Shown in pieces: positions 1-7,659 of a stretch of 48,902 nt of DNA; position 1 is the first letter of the stretch; each line of letters opens with the position of its first letter. The notes below the pieces were generated by a model. The model saw only the letters and a list, made by a program, of their open reading frames with translations, had not been told where the DNA came from and did no database searches. Source of the stretch: Opitutia bacterium (lineage in GTDB: Bacteria; Verrucomicrobiota; Verrucomicrobiia; Opitutales; Opitutaceae). The DNA lies in assembly GCA_947474365.1 (NCBI GenBank), contig CANJIU010000074.1:1-48902 (forward strand). The letters are read 5' to 3'. The position numbers and the translations under genes were made by a program.

Positions 1-444
1 AGCGTCTGTCCGCATATTACGTCGGCGAGTGCCCTGAGGTTGCGGAAAAACGGGTGCGACCGCCGCAACTCGTTGGTGGCTTCGAAGGGTAGAGGGGGAA
101 ATTGTCCGGCGTGGCCCGAGCAATCCTCCTTCGACGGACAAGCCTGCCGTGTGGAAATGAGTGGCGCTGGGGAGGGCTCATCTACCAATTGAAGGTGAGA
201 ATGTCATCAGCCGCCAATCGTCTGGTAGCCGCGAGCGCCAGCGAGTGGAAGGTCGGTCGCGTTTTCCCGGTCCACTCGTTGGTGCTCGTGGCTACGGGTA
301 ACCGTCAACGTGGAGATGCGCCCCCCGGCCCCGTCTCTCCGGTGTTTCCGGGGAGCGGAGCGCGGACGAACCGGCTTGCCCCGGAGCGGGGATGGCTTCG
401 GCGTTGGATCGGCCGCCGGGGGGCGGGTGGGCCGACCGGGAGCG
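1..444. other. Left-edge non-coding region with a repeat
   Basis: No complete gene is supported here. The stretch holds a MITE-like element (listed separately, about 175-322). Before it, bases 1-90 read protein-like in two opposite frames. A plus-strand frame enters from the left edge and ends at the TAG near 88-90. A minus-strand frame includes the peptide ELRRSHPFFRNLRALADV and runs off the edge. Either could be the end of a neighbouring gene; neither can be chosen from this window. Bases 323-444 lie downstream of the sulfatase stop and show no clear hairpin terminator. Confidence 0.5.
171..322 (+). repeat. MITE-like palindromic element, copy A
   Basis: The element is about 150 bp and matches, in inverted orientation, the copy at 43611-43761. 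Bases 290-322 are a 33-nt exact match to the complement of 43611-43643, and the 25-nt arm at 225-249 is an exact match to the complement of 43683-43707. Its ends are inverted relative to each other (about 175-196 against 301-322). It contains an inner hairpin with arms at 225-249 and 271-295 around a 21-nt loop, with three mismatches. No coding potential is apparent and no flanking direct repeat was found for this copy. Confidence 0.85.
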
Positions 445-1878
445 TCACTTCTTCTTGTTCTTCACTTTCTTCGCCGGCCCGGGCTCATCGTCGCTTTCTC
501 CCGCCGTGCCCTTGCCGGTGTGTGGCGCATTTTTCTCCGGCAACCATTTCGCCAGTTCGGCCTTGGTGGCGGCGAACTCGGGCTTCTGGGCAAGATTGGT
601 CCACTCGTACTGGTCCTTGGTCTCATCATACAGTTCCTCGCCGCCGTCCGCATAGCGGATGTACCGCCAATGCTCGGTGCGGACGGTGTGATTCTTGAAG
701 CCGTGGGTCGTGATCGCCGGCCGGTCCCAGGCGGCCTTGGGGTTCCGCAGGAGGGACACAATGCTCGGGCCCTCGACGTGCTTCGGCACCGGCAGCCCCG
801 CCAGTTCGCAGAGGGTGGGGTAGATGCACATGAAATCCACCGGGCGATCCGAGACCCCGCCGGGTTTGGTCACACCCGGCGCGACGACGATGAACGGTGC
901 GCGCGTGGGCTCCTCCCAGAGGGCGAATTTGCGCCAGTGATCCTTTTCGCCGAGCGACCAGCCGTGATCGCCCCAGAACACGATGATGGTGTTGTCGCGT
1001 TGCGGGCTCTGGTCGAAGGCGTCGAGCAGACGGCCGATGTTCATGTCGGTGTAGGCGATCGCGGCGAGATACGATTGGATCGCATTCTTCCAATTGCCGT
1101 CGCGGATGAATTGCGCGTGGTCGCGGTTGGCCTTGGCCATTTCCTTGCCGCCGGCCGGGATGTCGTCGAGATCGTCGATCTTATAAGGCGGGAGCTGGAT
1201 CGTCTCGAGGGGGAACGGTTCGTAATATTTGCGCGGGACGGCGAACGGCAGGTGCGGTTTGTGCAGGCCGCAGGCGATGAAGAACGGTTGGCCGGGGACG
1301 GCTGTCTTCAGCCGTTCGATGGAATAGTTCACGGTGTGCCAGTCCATCAAATCCTCGTCCTTGAGATCGTGCTTCAGCGGATCGTGAAAGCCTTCGTTCT
1401 TGCTGACGCCGGCGCCCGCGGCGGACATCCCCCGGGAATCCATGTAGTCGCTCCACTCGGACTGGTAATATTGGTCGCTGTGGTAGATTTTCCCGGCGCC
1501 GGAGACGCGATAACCGGCCTGCATGAACTGCATCGTGAGCCCCTGGCCCTCGGGCAGGTAGTTCTTCCACTTGTCGCCGTTGTAGTAGAGGCCCGTGGTC
1601 CAGGGGCGGCGGCCACCCATGAGGGCGCCGCGGGCGGGCTCGCACGCCGGCACGGCGCAATAGGCGTGGCGAAACGCGACGCCCATCCGCGCGAGCCGGT
1701 CGATGTTCGGCGTCTTCGTCTGGGAATTGCGGCCGAGGTGGCCGACCCAGTGGTTCAGATCGTCGACCGCGATGAAGAGGACGTTGGGGCGGGCTGGAGC
1801 GGCAGCGCGGAGCGTGGGCAAGAGACAGCCGAACAGCGCCACCGAAACCAGCCGGAGGGAACGGGCGAAGGGTAACAT
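445..1878 (-). CDS. Sulfatase (iduronate-2-sulfatase-like)
   Basis: This is a type I sulfatase of 477 aa, predicted to cleave sulfate esters from a glycan outside the cytoplasm. Residues 1-25 form a signal peptide. The metal-binding pair D39-D40 lies in NVLFIAVDDLN. The formylglycine motif C79-E-P-A-R83 matches the CxPxR signature, and FWGDHGWSLGEKDHW supplies the later metal-site motif. The overall pattern (VDDLNHW, GKIYH) resembles iduronate-2-sulfatases and their bacterial relatives. The protein ends in an acidic stretch followed by a lysine-rich tail (KKVKNKKK), which is uncommon for the family. It is transcribed alone and is divergent from the small gene at 1987. The exact sugar substrate cannot be read from sequence. 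Confidence 0.93.
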   Translation of the reverse strand: MLPFARSLRLVSVALFGCLLPTLRAAAPARPNVLFIAVDDLNHWVGHLGRNSQTKTPNIDRLARMGVAFRHAYCAVPACEPARGALMGGRRPWTTGLYYNGDKWKNYLPEGQGLTMQFMQAGYRVSGAGKIYHSDQYYQSEWSDYMDSRGMSAAGAGVSKNEGFHDPLKHDLKDEDLMDWHTVNYSIERLKTAVPGQPFFIACGLHKPHLPFAVPRKYYEPFPLETIQLPPYKIDDLDDIPAGGKEMAKANRDHAQFIRDGNWKNAIQSYLAAIAYTDMNIGRLLDAFDQSPQRDNTIIVFWGDHGWSLGEKDHWRKFALWEEPTRAPFIVVAPGVTKPGGVSDRPVDFMCIYPTLCELAGLPVPKHVEGPSIVSLLRNPKAAWDRPAITTHGFKNHTVRTEHWRYIRYADGGEELYDETKDQYEWTNLAQKPEFAATKAELAKWLPEKNAPHTGKGTAGESDDEPGPAKKVKNKKK

Positions 1879-1986
1879 GAAGTCATTGAAGGAACGGGCG
1901 AGTGGGATGCAAGACGTCCGGCGGGCCGCCCTTGAGCTTGCGTCGCCGGACCGACCGCCGCTTCACTGCTGCGCCCGGTCCCGACG

Positions 1987-2208
1987 ATGATGCAGTATGA
2001 ATTTGAGCTCCATCTGAGCGCCGCGCGATTTCTCGATTATTATCGCGGAAGCGTGCGGCACATCGTCGTCCGTTGCACGACCGGGCAAAACGTCCAGTTC
2101 CCGGCCTCGCTCGTGCAAAAATTCGTGAGCTCTGAGGGGGTCCATGGGAAGTTTGTGCTCACTTGCGACGAGAAGAACAAATGCCTCGGGCTTGAGCGGC
2201 TGCCGTGA
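1987..2208 (+). CDS. DUF2835 family protein
   Basis: This is a 73-residue protein whose full length fits the small DUF2835 family: an N-terminal FELHLSAARFLDYYRG segment, a central QFPASLVQKFVS segment, and a GVHGKFVLTCDEKNKC end. The molecular function of the family is not known. There is no signal peptide or membrane segment, so it should be cytoplasmic. Two ATG codons follow one another (1987 and 1990); the first is used here. It stands alone, divergent from the sulfatase and converging within 12 bp on the PQQ-propeller gene. The family is best known to me from gammaproteobacteria, so transfer is possible, although base composition does not stand out. Confidence 0.8.
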   Translation: MMQYEFELHLSAARFLDYYRGSVRHIVVRCTTGQNVQFPASLVQKFVSSEGVHGKFVLTCDEKNKCLGLERLP

Positions 2209-2220
2209 GCGGTCGGGGTG

Positions 2221-3450
2221 TCACTTTGCCACGCAATGGAGTTTCTCGTAGGTGCGGATGAACATCCGTCCGTCCGCCACCGCCGGTGTGGACTGGCAGG
2301 CGTCGCCCAGTGCGAGCGAGCCCAGCACCTTGAATTGATCCGACGCGGCCAGCGCCATGAGCGTGCCGCGTCGATCGACCGCGAAGAGTTTTCCTCCGAC
2401 GCAGACCGGCGAGCCCATGAAATCGCCGGTGACGCGTTCCTCGTAGACCACGCGGCCGGTTTGCAGCTCGGCGCAGATCACGATGCCGGAGTCGCTCCAG
2501 AGAAACGCCCGGTCGCCGACCAGAATCGGCGACGGGATGTGCGGCACGGTTTTCTCCAGGCGCCACGCCTCGACCATGGCGGGGGGCGACGAGCCCGGCT
2601 TCAGCATGACGACATGCTTGGGGCCGGCGGTGAAGGCGCAGTTGACGATGACGTACTCGCCCGAGGTGCTGGGCGAGGCGACGGCCCGCTCGGCGCGCGC
2701 TGCGAACAGCGGTAGTTGCCAGAGTTGGCGACCCGTGGCGAGGTCCACGCCCGTCGCGCCGAGCCGCCAGCTTACGACCACCAGCTGCGGCTGGCCGCCC
2801 GGCGGTGTGAACACGCAGGGTGTCGAGTAGTTCGAGTGATTTTCCGTGCGCGGCAATTTCCAGCGCACCCGCCCGGTCTTCGCCTCGAGCGCGAACAGGT
2901 GGCTGTCGGACTCCTGGTCGTTGGAGAGCACCACCAGGTCGCCGACGACAATCGGAGAGGAGCCGAAGCCGTGTTCGCGTTTGACAGGACCGAGATCGGC
3001 CTCCCAAGCCGGTTGGCCCTCGTGGGTTAGGGCGAGGAGCGTCAGCTTTTCCGGCACTCCCCACGTGAAATAAACCCGCTCGGCATCCACCGCTGGCGTG
3101 CTGGTGGCGAGGCTGTTGAACTTGTGATGATCGTTCACGCGGGCCTCGACCGCGTGCTGCCAGAGGATTTTTCCGTCCGTGGCGCGGAGGCAGGTGGGAA
3201 TGCGGCGGCCGGTCTTGGGATCGGCGCAGAGGACAAACACCCGGTCGCCCCAGACTACCGGCGAACCGTGGCCGACGCCGGGGAGTGGCACCGTCCACTT
3301 GCGGTTGGCCTCGGTCAATTCACCGGGAAATTCGCCGCTGGCGAGACCCGAGCCATTGGGCCCGCGGAAGCGCGGCCAATTTTCGGCGCGGGCGCCGTAC
3401 GACAAGGCGAGGACAAGGAGTATGGCGGCGCGCCAGTGGGCGGGGGACAT
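2221..3450 (-). CDS. PQQ-like beta-propeller repeat protein
   Basis: This is a 409-aa secreted protein with a signal peptide at residues 1-22, followed by ENWPRFRGPNGSG, the usual opening of PQQ-like propellers in PVC bacteria. Repeated blades are visible, such as GKILWQHAVEAR, TGRVRWKLPR, TGRQLWQLP and TGRVVYEERV, each with the W-containing strand of PQQ_2 or BamB-type repeats. Such proteins may be scaffolds or pseudo-dehydrogenases; cofactor binding cannot be concluded. The gene starts 23 bp after the stop of the lactonase-like gene on the same strand, so the two are probably co-transcribed. That pairing suggests a shared role in periplasmic sugar metabolism, which is inference. Confidence 0.88.
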   Translation of the reverse strand: MSPAHWRAAILLVLALSYGARAENWPRFRGPNGSGLASGEFPGELTEANRKWTVPLPGVGHGSPVVWGDRVFVLCADPKTGRRIPTCLRATDGKILWQHAVEARVNDHHKFNSLATSTPAVDAERVYFTWGVPEKLTLLALTHEGQPAWEADLGPVKREHGFGSSPIVVGDLVVLSNDQESDSHLFALEAKTGRVRWKLPRTENHSNYSTPCVFTPPGGQPQLVVVSWRLGATGVDLATGRQLWQLPLFAARAERAVASPSTSGEYVIVNCAFTAGPKHVVMLKPGSSPPAMVEAWRLEKTVPHIPSPILVGDRAFLWSDSGIVICAELQTGRVVYEERVTGDFMGSPVCVGGKLFAVDRRGTLMALAASDQFKVLGSLALGDACQSTPAVADGRMFIRTYEKLHCVAK

Positions 3451-3473
3451 GGTGCGGGGAACGGTCGCGGCCT

Positions 3474-4607
3474 TCAGCGCCGCGCGAAGACGATGCAGAT
3501 CGGCGCGGGCACGTTGATCACGCCCTTGGTTTCGTAGGTCAGCTCGCCGGTCGCCGAATTCACGCGGTGCACCGAGACCGTGTTGGAGTCCGCGCCCGCG
3601 GCGAGCAGCCAGCCACCGCCGGGAGCGAGATTGATGTTGCGGGGAAACGCACCGCGCACGGGTTGCACCTGGATCACCTCCAGGGCCGCGGTCGCGGGAT
3701 CGTTGCGATACACCGTCACCGAATCGTGGCCGCGGTTGGAGGAGTAGACGAACCGGCCGCCCGGGTGCATGAGGATCTCCGCGGCGGAGTTGAACGACTC
3801 CTTTGCCTTGGCCGCGTCACTCAGGGCCGGCACGGTCGCGAGCCGCCTGGCGGTGCCGGCCGCGGCGTCCCAGGCAAACGTCGTGACGGACGACGCGAGC
3901 TCGTTCAGCAGATAAATGAATTTTCCGTCGACGGAAAACTTCAGGTGGCGCGGACCGCCGCCGGGCACCGAGGCGGCAAAGCCGTGACGTTCGATCGCGG
4001 GCGTCGCGAGGTTCACGCGGTAGATCACGAAGCCGTCGAGCCCGAGGTCGGGCACGAGCGCAAACCGGCCGTCGGGCGAGTAGCCGCAATAGTGCGCGTG
4101 CGGGGTGTCCTGCCGATCCTTCACCACCTTGGAGCCACCCTGGTGCTTGGTCACCTTGGCCGGGCCGACGCGTCCGGCGGTGTCGAGGGGAAACAACGCG
4201 ACCGAGCCGTTGCCGTACTGGGCGGTGAGGAGAAATTTGCCAGAGGGATGGACCGCGACGTGCGCCCCGCCGCCGTCGCCCGTCGGCGAGGTGTTGAGCG
4301 GCTCCAGCGTAGCACCCGAACCGATACGATAGGCGGCGACCCCGGGGCCGCCGGGAAAATTGGCGACGGCGTAAAGTTTGTCACCGTCGGGATGGAGGGC
4401 GAGAAAACCGGGCGAACCGATCTCCGCTGCCAGTTCGGCCGCGGTCAGCTTGCCGTTTGCCGGGTCAAACGTGGCGCGGTAGATTCCCTTGGCGCCGGGG
4501 CCACCGGTGCCGAAGAAAACCGGCAGTACCTCGGCACGCAGGGCGCCGCAAAGGCCGAGGAGCGGGAGCGACCACGTGGCCGCGCGGAACAGGGGTGGGA
4601 GTTTCAT
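3474..4607 (-). CDS. Lactonase family protein (6-phosphogluconolactonase-like propeller)
   Basis: This is a 377-aa seven-bladed propeller of the lactonase family (PF10282). Key matches are FFGTGGPGAKGIYRATFD at the start of the mature protein, FLALHPDGDKLYAVAN, GGGAHVAVHPSGKFLLTAQYGNGSV, PHAHYCGYSPDGRFALVPDLGLD and GGGPRHLKFSVDGKFIYLLNEL. The ATG at 4607 is chosen because it begins a clean signal peptide (MKLPPLFRAATWSLPLLG, cleaved after ALRA). The frame stays open for 68 codons upstream, but that sequence does not resemble protein of this family. Secretion suggests a periplasmic sugar lactonase or related binding protein rather than the cytoplasmic pentose-phosphate enzyme. It is probably the first gene of a two-gene operon with the PQQ-propeller gene. 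Confidence 0.87.
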   Translation of the reverse strand: MKLPPLFRAATWSLPLLGLCGALRAEVLPVFFGTGGPGAKGIYRATFDPANGKLTAAELAAEIGSPGFLALHPDGDKLYAVANFPGGPGVAAYRIGSGATLEPLNTSPTGDGGGAHVAVHPSGKFLLTAQYGNGSVALFPLDTAGRVGPAKVTKHQGGSKVVKDRQDTPHAHYCGYSPDGRFALVPDLGLDGFVIYRVNLATPAIERHGFAASVPGGGPRHLKFSVDGKFIYLLNELASSVTTFAWDAAAGTARRLATVPALSDAAKAKESFNSAAEILMHPGGRFVYSSNRGHDSVTVYRNDPATAALEVIQVQPVRGAFPRNINLAPGGGWLLAAGADSNTVSVHRVNSATGELTYETKGVINVPAPICIVFARR

Positions 4608-4793
4608 CACGGTGACCTGTAACAGGGAGATCGATTCCACGCCAAGGCGATCTTCGTGACGCGACGTGACTGGCTGCGCCCACCACGGCCGGCGGCGCCC
4701 CGTGAATTCCGTCAACGAGGGGTTGCGCCGTCCACCGCCCAGGCCGAACGGACGCGCCTCATTCCGTGTTTTGCCTGCACGCTGAAATCCGGC

Positions 4794-5543
4794 ATGCTCC
4801 GATTTCCGCACCGGCCGCTTTCCCGGTTGTTGTTGGAAATCCTGGCGCTGCTCGGTTCGTTGGTCGTCTGGCGATTGGTCGGCGGGGATTTACTTCCCGA
4901 CTATCGGAGGATCCTTGCGGCCCACTATGTGGCGTTCGTCGTCTTCTTTTCCTATGCCTGCCTGAGGGGCATGAGCATTTCATACCAGCCGCGACATTTT
5001 CGAATCCTCGGAGTCTTGCTGGTTCCCGGCCTGATTCATTGGCTGTTGGCGAACGCGCGCCAGACTGCGGTGGCGTGCGCGATTGCGGCGCTGAGCCTGG
5101 CGTCGCTGTCGACCTGCCACGACATGAACCACCCGGAGGCGACGGCTGTCCCATCGGCGAGTCGATGGGGGATTCGGCAGCCGCTGAGCAACGAAAGCCT
5201 GGACGCCCTGCATCGCGTGGACCGCGACATCGTCACGCGGGAAACGATCGTGGTGAACGGACTGGGGGCGTGCCCGGCGCTGCTCCTCGAATTCGAACAT
5301 GGTCGGAAGCTGCAGCACGACAACTTCGCCACTTTCAGTTTCAAATACTCGGGGGTGAACACCGCCCCGCTGCCGTGGTACCGCAAGGGGGTGGAGTCCA
5401 TCGTGCTGGTCGTCTTAAAGAGCGATCGCTGGTACTTCGGTCCGTCCTTTGCTGAAATCGCGCGGACGTTCGAACTTCCGTTGCACGTGGCCCCGTGTAT
5501 TGAAAACGGCGAAATCGTGATCGACCGCGGCGGCGTCCGTTAG
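4794..5543 (+). CDS. Membrane protein of unknown function
   Basis: I do not recognise this 249-aa protein. Four hydrophobic segments are visible in the first 105 residues: about 11-29, 41-58, 69-86 and 89-106. A soluble C-terminal half of about 140 residues follows. That half contains an aromatic- and charge-rich patch (FSFKYSGVNTAPLPWYRKG) and ends in ENGEIVIDRGGVR. The ATG at 4794 is preferred over an upstream in-frame ATG at 4656 because the extra 46 residues are arginine-rich and not membrane-like. The gene is divergent from the lactonase gene and converges on the amidohydrolase gene, so it forms its own transcription unit. No motif gives a function. Confidence 0.65.
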   Translation: MLRFPHRPLSRLLLEILALLGSLVVWRLVGGDLLPDYRRILAAHYVAFVVFFSYACLRGMSISYQPRHFRILGVLLVPGLIHWLLANARQTAVACAIAALSLASLSTCHDMNHPEATAVPSASRWGIRQPLSNESLDALHRVDRDIVTRETIVVNGLGACPALLLEFEHGRKLQHDNFATFSFKYSGVNTAPLPWYRKGVESIVLVVLKSDRWYFGPSFAEIARTFELPLHVAPCIENGEIVIDRGGVR

Positions 5544-5571
5544 GCCGCGCCCGTCGTGCCACTCCGGCCTC

Positions 5572-6492
5572 CTACGCCGGACGCGCCAGTAATTGCCGGG
5601 CGTTGCCCTGCATGATGGCGAGCAATTGCTCTGCCGTGAGCGGGGATTCGACGAGCTTGAGGAGGGCGGTCTCGAGCGGGAAATAGGGCGCATGGGATCC
5701 GAACACCACGCGTTCGAGCGGCACGCGGGCGCCTCCCTTTCCTCCCGGGCCGACCCCCAGCATGCGGCCGACGGCGCCGTTTCCCTCCCAGCGCGAGAGA
5801 TCGATGCGCGCGCTGGTCTCGGTCATGAGTTGGTTGAGATCAGAGCCTTGGACGTTGCCGCTGAAATGCAGGAGCTCCACCCGGGCTTCCGGCGCGGCCT
5901 TCAACGCGGCGACGAGCGGACGGGCATCAATGGGCTCGATTTTCACGAGCGGGTGATGGACGCGCGGGTCTTCCATTTGAAACGCGACCTGCAGGAGCAG
6001 ACGGCGTTCGGCCGTGATTTTGACGAGGCGCGGCAATGCGGGATGGCCCAGATTGAACGGCTGGTAGCCGGGGTAGATGCGCACGCCGGGCATTTTGAAG
6101 ACTTCGTGGCAGCGGCGAACGTCGTCCTCCCAGTCGGGCCAGGCGAGGTTCACGCTGCCGATCGGCACAAGGAGGCCCTGACCCCGCTCGCGGCATTCGG
6201 TGGCGAGCCGTTCGTTCACGCCTGCGATGTCCTTGTGGAGCAGCGCCTCGAAACTCCCAGCCCAGGCCTCAATCACGCGGTGCCGGCGCAGCTTGCCGAC
6301 GAGGGTGGCCGTATCGGAATACTTGAGGCGGCGAAACGGCCACTGGAACAGGTTGATGTTGGTGTCGACGATTCCGGGGGCCGCGGAGGAAGCGGCCGGC
6401 GTCGCGGCGGCGAGAACGGAACGGGGCAGGGAAAGGGCCGCGCCGGTGACAAGGGAGGTTTTGAGAAACTGGCGGCGATCGAGGGAGGACAT
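5572..6492 (-). CDS. Amidohydrolase-fold protein with degenerate metal site, Tat-exported
   Basis: This 306-aa protein resembles TIM-barrel amidohydrolase family 2 (PF04909). The N-terminus carries a twin-arginine signal (DRRQFLKTSLVTGAALSLP), predicting export as a folded protein. At the first strand, where active relatives carry D-x-H-x-H, this protein has D43-T-N-I-N47, so both metal-binding histidines are replaced by asparagine. Other family features remain, such as GVRIYPGYQPF, ELLHFSGNV and VVFGSHAPYFPLE. It may be metal-free, use a different metal geometry, or be a regulatory partner. Its start lies 27 bp after the stop of the next gene upstream, an intact-looking amidohydrolase, which suggests co-transcription and perhaps a shared complex. 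Confidence 0.82.
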   Translation of the reverse strand: MSSLDRRQFLKTSLVTGAALSLPRSVLAAATPAASSAAPGIVDTNINLFQWPFRRLKYSDTATLVGKLRRHRVIEAWAGSFEALLHKDIAGVNERLATECRERGQGLLVPIGSVNLAWPDWEDDVRRCHEVFKMPGVRIYPGYQPFNLGHPALPRLVKITAERRLLLQVAFQMEDPRVHHPLVKIEPIDARPLVAALKAAPEARVELLHFSGNVQGSDLNQLMTETSARIDLSRWEGNGAVGRMLGVGPGGKGGARVPLERVVFGSHAPYFPLETALLKLVESPLTAEQLLAIMQGNARQLLARPA

Positions 6493-6519
6493 GGCGGAGT
6501 GGAGGCTGGGGTGCAGGGA

Positions 6520-7407
6520 TCAGACTTCGATTTTCCAGCCCTTCTGCTTGAAAATCGCCTCGGCGTAGCGGCGGAAATTGCCGCCAAAGATCTTCATCCG
6601 ATCGGCGCGCGAGAGATCGGTGTCGAGGACTTTGCCAAATTCGGTCGCGTAGCTGCGGCTCGGGCCGTGTCCGCCCCAGATGATGCGGTCCGCTCCCAGT
6701 TCGCGGACGGCGTATTCGACCTGGCCGGAATGAGGATCGGAGCCGGCGAATTCGAGGAACACATTCTTGAGGGGGCGAATCACGCGGACGCCGAGTTCCC
6801 AGTCGCCACCGGAATGGCCGCAGATCATCCTGACTTGGGGGAAGCGCCGCGCGAGCGCGGCGACGTTCATGGGGGTGTTCTCGCCGGGAAGATTGTCGCG
6901 GCCGGGCAGGCGGGGTGTGCCGCCGATCTTCAGCCAGGTGTGGATGTAGATGGTGGCGTTCAGGTCGGCGGCGAGCCGGATGATCGGGTCGTTGTTGGGG
7001 TGATCGCAGAGCGTGCCACTCTTGTTGCCGCCGACGTACTTGATCCCGATGCACGGTCCGTTCCGGATCCACTTTTCCATCTTGGCGCAGCTTTCGTCGG
7101 GGAAGCCGGGCTCGATCGGGGTAATGCCGGAGAGCCGGTCCTTTTCGGCTTCGAGGATGCCGCGGATCTCATCGTCGTAGGGCGAGGGGGTCAGCGGCGC
7201 GGCGAGGGTGCCGCCGATTTCAAGCGAGATGGACCGCTCGATACCCATGCGTTCGACATAAAATTGGTTGGAGCGAAACTGCTCGATTGGGTTCTGCGCG
7301 CCGTAGAACCCGTGGAAATGGCTGTCCCAAATCCGATAGGCGACCAGTTCGTCGCGCGTGGGCAGGCCGTAGTCGGCGGGATTGAGGTGAAATTCGCGAG
7401 GTGACAT
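6520..7407 (-). CDS. Amidohydrolase family 2 protein
   Basis: This is a 295-aa metal-dependent hydrolase or decarboxylase of the PF04909 TIM-barrel group. D28-S-H30-F-H32 supplies the N-terminal metal-binding pair, and the later motifs IYIHTW, MICGHSGGDWE and IIWGGHGPSRS supply the remaining histidines and the strand-8 region; the last has glycine-histidine where many relatives have GSD. There is no signal peptide, in contrast to the exported neighbour at 5572-6492. The gene leads a two-gene minus-strand unit and is divergent from the TonB receptor gene at 7660. The substrate is unknown. The family includes hydrolases of lactones and amides as well as non-oxidative decarboxylases. Confidence 0.88.
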   Translation of the reverse strand: MSPREFHLNPADYGLPTRDELVAYRIWDSHFHGFYGAQNPIEQFRSNQFYVERMGIERSISLEIGGTLAAPLTPSPYDDEIRGILEAEKDRLSGITPIEPGFPDESCAKMEKWIRNGPCIGIKYVGGNKSGTLCDHPNNDPIIRLAADLNATIYIHTWLKIGGTPRLPGRDNLPGENTPMNVAALARRFPQVRMICGHSGGDWELGVRVIRPLKNVFLEFAGSDPHSGQVEYAVRELGADRIIWGGHGPSRSYATEFGKVLDTDLSRADRMKIFGGNFRRYAEAIFKQKGWKIEV

Positions 7408-7659
7408 GGCGGCGCTGGTGTTTTCGGGCCGTGGTGGAACGGCATCGTTTCTGCTCCTTGGTGACTGAATGGATAACGTTTCGCCCGCAATCTGGATCGT
7501 GCAGACGGCTCAAGGCCGAGTCACGGTTCCGGTGTCGACGGATCGCCCGTTTGCCGGAAAAAAATCTTGCCTTCGGGCTGCGATAACCGAGCAGTTACTC
7601 AATCCCCACCTTCCTGTTCTGCCGCCTGATTTCAGGGTTTGCAGACAGGCCCACAAACC

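Noticed and set aside
310..1875. A 521-codon plus-strand open frame at the left edge
   Set aside because: It is the antisense of the sulfatase, which has all family motifs on the minus strand.
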